Part shown: positions 60,413 to 64,000 of the stretch, in pieces
How positions within the stretch are numbered: position 1 is the stretch's first letter
Layout of the letters: every line of letters starts with the position of its first letter
NCBI GenBank assembly: GCA_951813615.1
Contig: OX638377.1
Coordinates: 2,542,001 to 2,606,000 of the forward strand
Direction of reading: 5' to 3'
DNA from: an uncultured Latescibacterota bacterium
GTDB taxonomy: Bacteria; Latescibacterota; UBA2968; UBA8231
Length of the DNA: 64,000 nucleotides
Program-made: the position numbers and the translations under genes
The notes under the pieces: model-generated
Databases searched by the model: none
What the model was told of the DNA's origin: nothing
Seen by the model: the letters and a program-made list of their open reading frames with translations, nothing else

Positions 60413-61881
60413 GCTTCGAACCCCTGCCTCATGCTCTGCTCATCGAGGTTGCGGCCGATGAAGACGAGCTGATTGCGCCGGAGCGCGTCGCCCCATGGCT
60501 GATCCGGCTGCCCATCGAAGAGCATGTGAACCCCCTGGAAGACGAAGCGATGCGACTCACCTGCGAGGCTGATGAAGCCCTTCATTCGGAAGATGTCCAC
60601 CCCGCGCTCACCGAGCAGTTTGCCAAGCCAGGTGTTGAGCCTGACGGGATCGACATCGCCGTCCCTCTCGATCGCGATTGAGCCCACCTCGTCGTCGTGC
60701 TCGTGCTGGGCGACCCAGGTTCGCTCGACCTCGACGGGAACCACCGCTCCCTTGATGCGCAGGGTGCCGGTCTCTGTGGAGGCAAGCTTGGAACGCGGAC
60801 TATCCTCTAGCCTGATGCGCAGGGCGCCGGTCTCTGTGGAGGCAAGCTTGGAGCGCGGACTATCCTCTAGCCTGATTGTCGCTCCATCCGCGTTCGTCAG
60901 TTGGAGATTGAACTCCTCCGCGAGATGCTGGGCGTAGAGGCCAACCCGCACCTGTGCATCGACTTCCAAGAAGAACGACTTGCGCCCTGGGGAATCGAGC
61001 CGGAGGTTCACATGCTTTCCGACCGGAATCTCTTCCCCCGGGCCAATGAGCTCCGCAGGTTCGGCGTACCGCCGCACACACCACTCCGCACTCTCGCGGA
61101 GGGCAGCGTCATCCGTGCCTTGGTCGGATACGACGACGAGCGACATCTCCGGGTCCGGTCCATCAGCGAGGCTGAGTTCGTAGCGGCCCATATCGAGCGA
61201 ATAGACTCCAGTCCATTCGAACGGATACTCCGGTTCGAGGAAGGTGGGGCGACGCTCGAGCGCCTGATCCAGGTCGAAGGCACCGAGGTTGAGTACCGTA
61301 TCGACGGAGACGTTCGCCCGCTCGCTGCGCACGACTCGCGCCATTCGGTTCATGTCTCGGAGCCGAGCTTCGAGCCTGTCGAGCGCCTCGCCGTTGACGA
61401 GGTCCGTCTTGTTGAGCACGAGGATGTCTGCGAACGCGATTTGCTCCGTGCTTTCGTCGCTTCGGCCGAGCTGCTGCTCGATGTGGGCTGCATCAACGAG
61501 CGTGACGATCCCGTCAAGCGAGAACTCCGAGTGAATCTCGTCGTCCATGAAGAAGGTCTGAGCGACCGGCCCGGGATCGGCTAGCCCTGTGGTCTCCACC
61601 AACACATAGTCGAACTTGTCGCGGCGCTTCATGAGATTGCCGAGCACGCGAATCAGGTCTCCGCGCACCGTGCAGCAGATGCAGCCGTTCGACATCTCAA
61701 AGATCTCCTCGTCAGCGTCGATGACGAGCGCCTGATCGATGCCGACTTCCCCATACTCGTTCTCGATCACGGCAATGCGCTTGCCGTGCTCCTCACTCAA
61801 GATCCGGTTGAGTAGGGTCGTCTTGCCAGAGCCGAGGAAGCCGGTGAGGATGGTAACAGGTACTTTGCGTGGCGTGTTCAT
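60400..61881 (-). CDS. CobW/COG0523-family GTPase metallochaperone with internal 20-residue tandem repeat
   Basis: 493 residues. Walker A GFLGSGKTT at 14-22. The metal motif is NGCICC (Cys67, 69 and 70). VETTGLADPGP is switch II and VLNKTD the guanine-specificity motif near 154-160. A CobW_C domain follows. Such GTPases deliver zinc or cobalt to client enzymes. Between the core and the end, residues about 337-376 are two copies of RLEDSPRSKLASTETG-x-LRI, encoded by two exact-length 60-bp units. The C-terminal GLVDVFRMKGF-like part (VDIFRMKGFISLAG) is intact. In operon with a permease upstream and a WD40 protein downstream. Confidence 0.9.
   Translation of the reverse strand: MNTPRKVPVTILTGFLGSGKTTLLNRILSEEHGKRIAVIENEYGEVGIDQALVIDADEEIFEMSNGCICCTVRGDLIRVLGNLMKRRDKFDYVLVETTGLADPGPVAQTFFMDDEIHSEFSLDGIVTLVDAAHIEQQLGRSDESTEQIAFADILVLNKTDLVNGEALDRLEARLRDMNRMARVVRSERANVSVDTVLNLGAFDLDQALERRPTFLEPEYPFEWTGVYSLDMGRYELSLADGPDPEMSLVVVSDQGTDDAALRESAEWCVRRYAEPAELIGPGEEIPVGKHVNLRLDSPGRKSFFLEVDAQVRVGLYAQHLAEEFNLQLTNADGATIRLEDSPRSKLASTETGALRIRLEDSPRSKLASTETGTLRIKGAVVPVEVERTWVAQHEHDDEVGSIAIERDGDVDPVRLNTWLGKLLGERGVDIFRMKGFISLAGESHRFVFQGVHMLFDGQPDQPWGDALRRNQLVFIGRNLDEQSMRQGFEACLI
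60753..60872. repeat. Two 60-bp tandem units inside the CobW-like gene
   Basis: Units 60753-60812 and 60813-60872 differ at two positions only (GGTG/GGCG and GGAA/GGAG). They keep the reading frame (20 codons each). A likely recent slippage or duplication. Confidence 0.9.
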
Positions 61882-61908
61882 AAAAATCTCCTTTAACGTG
61901 AGTTCGGG

Positions 61909-63186
61909 TTAAGACTTGTCACTGCTGAGGTCTCGCGCTGACAGGTCCCGATCGCCCATGCTGGACCGGAAGCGAAGATTGAGCAGCATATCCTCGTAGC
62001 CACGGCGCAGGGCACCAGCTTGAAAGCGCCAGACGATCAGGGCGATGAGGAGCAAAGCGCTGCCCCATTGCAGGAGTTGAACGGCTGGTGCGTGGGAGGC
62101 GTCGAGGTTTACGGAAATTGCCAGGCCAGCCGCGAGCAGCAGCGCATCGATGGCGATGCCGAGAACGACTGTAACCGCGATGACTGCGGCGACGTAGATG
62201 GATGCGAAGCGGGAGCCGAACTGGCTGACGATGATGGCGATGGTGCCCGTGTTGGTGGCCGGTCCAGTCATGAGGAAAATCAGCGCCGCGCCGGGGCTGA
62301 CTCCATTGGCAACTAGCGCGGCGGCGATTGGAGTACTGGCGGATGCACAGATGTAGAGAGGGATGCCGATCAGCACCATGACCGGATAGGACAGCCAGCG
62401 GGCGTACTCGTGCGCCATCAGATCGCTCGGAATCGCCAGAAAAAGCACGCCGCCTAGCACGACCCCCACCAGCAGCGCAAAGAGAATGTCGTCCGCTATC
62501 TCAATGAAGCCATAGCGAAAGATGTGCTTGACCAGCTTTTTAAAGTCAAACTCTTGATTGTCGGTGGGGACTTCTGCCGAAGAAGAACCACCGGTGGATT
62601 GTCGGCCAACAAGTCCCTTCAACCAGTTGACTAGTAATACCTTCAGTTGCGAAGGGCTGACGTAGCAATCATCCCTGTCGGCTATGAGGGATTGGTGATG
62701 ATCGTGGCTACATTCACGATAGTGATCGTGGTCGCTTGCCTTGACTTCGTCGGGGTCGTCTCTTATCAGTCCGATGCAAAAGATACCAGCGACGACCGCG
62801 GTGATGAAGCTGATGACGGGCCGGACGATGGCAACGATGGGGCCGAAAAAGGCGTTAGTGACTAAAATCGAATCCGCACCCGTCTCCGGCGCGGTGATCA
62901 AGAAAGACATGCAGGACGAACGGGACGCCCCCTTATTGCGCATCTCGGCCACCACGGGCACGACCGAACAACTGCACAGCGGCACGGGTACGCCGATGGC
63001 CGAACTCATGGTCACGGATTTTAGACTGTCGTCGCGGAGCCAGCGGAGAATGGCCTGACGGGAAATGAATACGTGGATCAGGCCGGAGAGGAGAAGCCCC
63101 AACAGCAGCATGGGGGCTAGCAGTAAAAAGGAAGACCAGAGAAAGGCAAAAAAACTGGTTAATATCTCAAGAAAATCAAAGGTCAT
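61909..63186 (-). CDS. UPF0718/DUF318 (YraQ/ArsP-like) permease with His-rich loop
   Basis: 425 residues from ATG 63186; ATG 63201 is an alternative. About eight to ten membrane segments. The family signature GVPVPLCSCSVVPV contains Cys71 and Cys73, and the second half has the mirrored GIPLYICASASTPIAAAL. A cytoplasmic or periplasmic loop near 150-165 is His/Asp-rich (SDHDHYRECSHDHHQ), suitable for divalent metals. Related members export organoarsenicals; in this zinc-type operon a metal or metal-complex transport role is inferred. Confidence 0.85.
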   Translation of the reverse strand: MTFDFLEILTSFFAFLWSSFLLLAPMLLLGLLLSGLIHVFISRQAILRWLRDDSLKSVTMSSAIGVPVPLCSCSVVPVVAEMRNKGASRSSCMSFLITAPETGADSILVTNAFFGPIVAIVRPVISFITAVVAGIFCIGLIRDDPDEVKASDHDHYRECSHDHHQSLIADRDDCYVSPSQLKVLLVNWLKGLVGRQSTGGSSSAEVPTDNQEFDFKKLVKHIFRYGFIEIADDILFALLVGVVLGGVLFLAIPSDLMAHEYARWLSYPVMVLIGIPLYICASASTPIAAALVANGVSPGAALIFLMTGPATNTGTIAIIVSQFGSRFASIYVAAVIAVTVVLGIAIDALLLAAGLAISVNLDASHAPAVQLLQWGSALLLIALIVWRFQAGALRRGYEDMLLNLRFRSSMGDRDLSARDLSSDKS

Positions 63187-63229
63187 TCTGTGTAATCCCA
63201 TAGTCCAGTGAGTGAATCCAGACGAATTC

Positions 63230-64000
63230 TCAGAAGAATATCTTGTGCAGCAGGCGCAGGTTGCGGCCTGGCTCGGGCAGGATCTCTTTGACGCGGTTGA
63301 GGTGGTTGCGGTACACCGCATCAGTGGCGTTTTCCAAGGTCAGGGAGAAGGTGTGCAGACGTCCCCCCCACTGCGCGTAGTACTGGGTCGAAAGATCCAG
63401 CACTGCGTAGCCTTCGGTAGGCTCTTCAAACTCGCCGATCTGGTCCTGTTCCGCAGCCAAGCGCACGTCAATAGTCGCACTCAGCGCCTCAGTGGGTTCG
63501 CAAGTCAGAGCCAAGTGTCCTTGCAGAGGCGGCAGACGCGGCAGGGGTTCGTCGTCGAGGTCGATGAGGCGGCCGCGCACATAGCTGAGGGTACCGGCCA
63601 CTTTCCAAGGCTCCACCAGATGCCAATCGAAGGTAACTTCGGCACCGTACATGAGGACGCGCTCCCCCACAGTCTGGTAGAGAAAGAGATCGGCGCGCCG
63701 CAGACTGGGCGCGCCGCTATTCTTGGGGAAAATGAACCCATTGATCGCGTTGCGGAAGACGGCTAAGTGTACATGGCCTTCTTCGCGGTGGTAGTCGGCG
63801 AACAGTTCCAGTCCCAAGCCGCGTTCGCTATCGAGGTCACCATTGCCCACCTCGTACGAATAGACGGCCAGATGCGGTCCTTCGGAAAACAGCTCTTCGA
63901 TGCCAGGAGCGCGAAAGGTGCGCATCAAGGTCGTGCCCAGCGTCAAAGTCGAACTGGCGCGATAGTGATTGGACAAACCGGCAGACATACCAGCAAAATC
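63230..64000 (-). CDS. TonB-dependent receptor, ZnuD-like, C-terminal part (5' end outside window)
   Basis: The frame is open to the right edge; the last 257 codons are visible. Barrel features: the FRAPGIEELFSEGPHLAVYSYEVGN-like segment (in parts: FRAPGIEELFSEGPH; VYSYEVGNGDLDSERGLGLEL), which is typical of ZnuD-type zinc receptors; paired strands; LENATDAVYRNHLN near the end; and a final Phe (LLHKIFF) for BAM recognition. It imports a metal or metallophore through the outer membrane using TonB energy. It is first in the zinc-type operon with permease, GTPase, WD40 and ZIP genes behind. Confidence 0.85.
   Translation of the reverse strand, partial: DFAGMSAGLSNHYRASSTLTLGTTLMRTFRAPGIEELFSEGPHLAVYSYEVGNGDLDSERGLGLELFADYHREEGHVHLAVFRNAINGFIFPKNSGAPSLRRADLFLYQTVGERVLMYGAEVTFDWHLVEPWKVAGTLSYVRGRLIDLDDEPLPRLPPLQGHLALTCEPTEALSATIDVRLAAEQDQIGEFEEPTEGYAVLDLSTQYYAQWGGRLHTFSLTLENATDAVYRNHLNRVKEILPEPGRNLRLLHKIFF

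Noticed and set aside
60753..60872. Tandem units as a CRISPR-like array or mobile element
   Set aside because: There are only two directly abutting units without spacers, and they are in frame within a CobW-type gene.

Overview
The window is about 60% G+C and nearly fully coding. It looks like a Gram-negative bacterium of the FCB superphylum. Exported proteins carry C-terminal FlgD/Por-type sorting-like domains (FALxQNxPNPFN, or SPNGDGxND). Lipoproteins with FG-GAP/VCBS repeats and UnbV tails are frequent, and a TonB-dependent receptor is present. Latescibacterota or a close lineage is my best guess, by inference only: there is no rRNA or marker phylogeny here. I saw no tRNA, rRNA, CRISPR array or intact insertion sequence.

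Layout. 0-6 kb (+): two tandem sugar/sorbosone-dehydrogenase-like secreted proteins (the first cut by the window edge, the second with a diheme cytochrome module), then an FG-GAP/UnbV lipoprotein. 6-32 kb (-): a long co-directional cell-surface cluster. It holds five large secreted proteins of two related families (discoidin-like modules plus a FlgD-like C-terminus ending in -AY), a predicted outer-membrane barrel, two TPR lipoproteins, two UnbV proteins, a double-parvulin lipoprotein foldase, two other lipoproteins, a membrane/TPR protein and a small secreted CBM9-like protein at the upstream end. 32-37 kb (+): a sugar ABC importer (binding protein and two permeases, no ATPase); the second permease carries a roughly 200-residue extra loop. 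37-48 kb (-): an SGNH hydrolase, a YfhO-type and a DUF2723-type membrane protein, a PtsN-like IIA protein, and a helicase / degenerate helicase / RecB-type nuclease trio.

48-54 kb (+): an AT-rich HigBA-type toxin-antitoxin pair, then a tightly coupled nucleotide-sugar operon (extended-SDR epimerase, nucleotidyltransferase, GHMP kinase of the HddA type, MBL hydrolase, small protein, SDR) facing another SDR. 54-58 kb (+): groESL behind a textbook sigma-54 promoter, with a His-rich GroEL tail, then a SelA-like PLP enzyme and a pterin dehydratase. 58-64 kb (-): a probable zinc-uptake operon (ZnuD-like TonB receptor, UPF0718 permease, CobW-type GTPase, WD40 protein, ZIP transporter). A 75-bp remnant of a second receptor copy lies about 5.3 kb from the intact 3' end.

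Many genes overlap by GTGA/ATGA or TAATG junctions, so long translationally coupled operons are the rule. The most interesting items are the surface cluster with its -AY C-termini, the sigma-54 groESL promoter with upstream inverted repeats, the permease insertion, the helicase-nuclease trio and the zinc locus.
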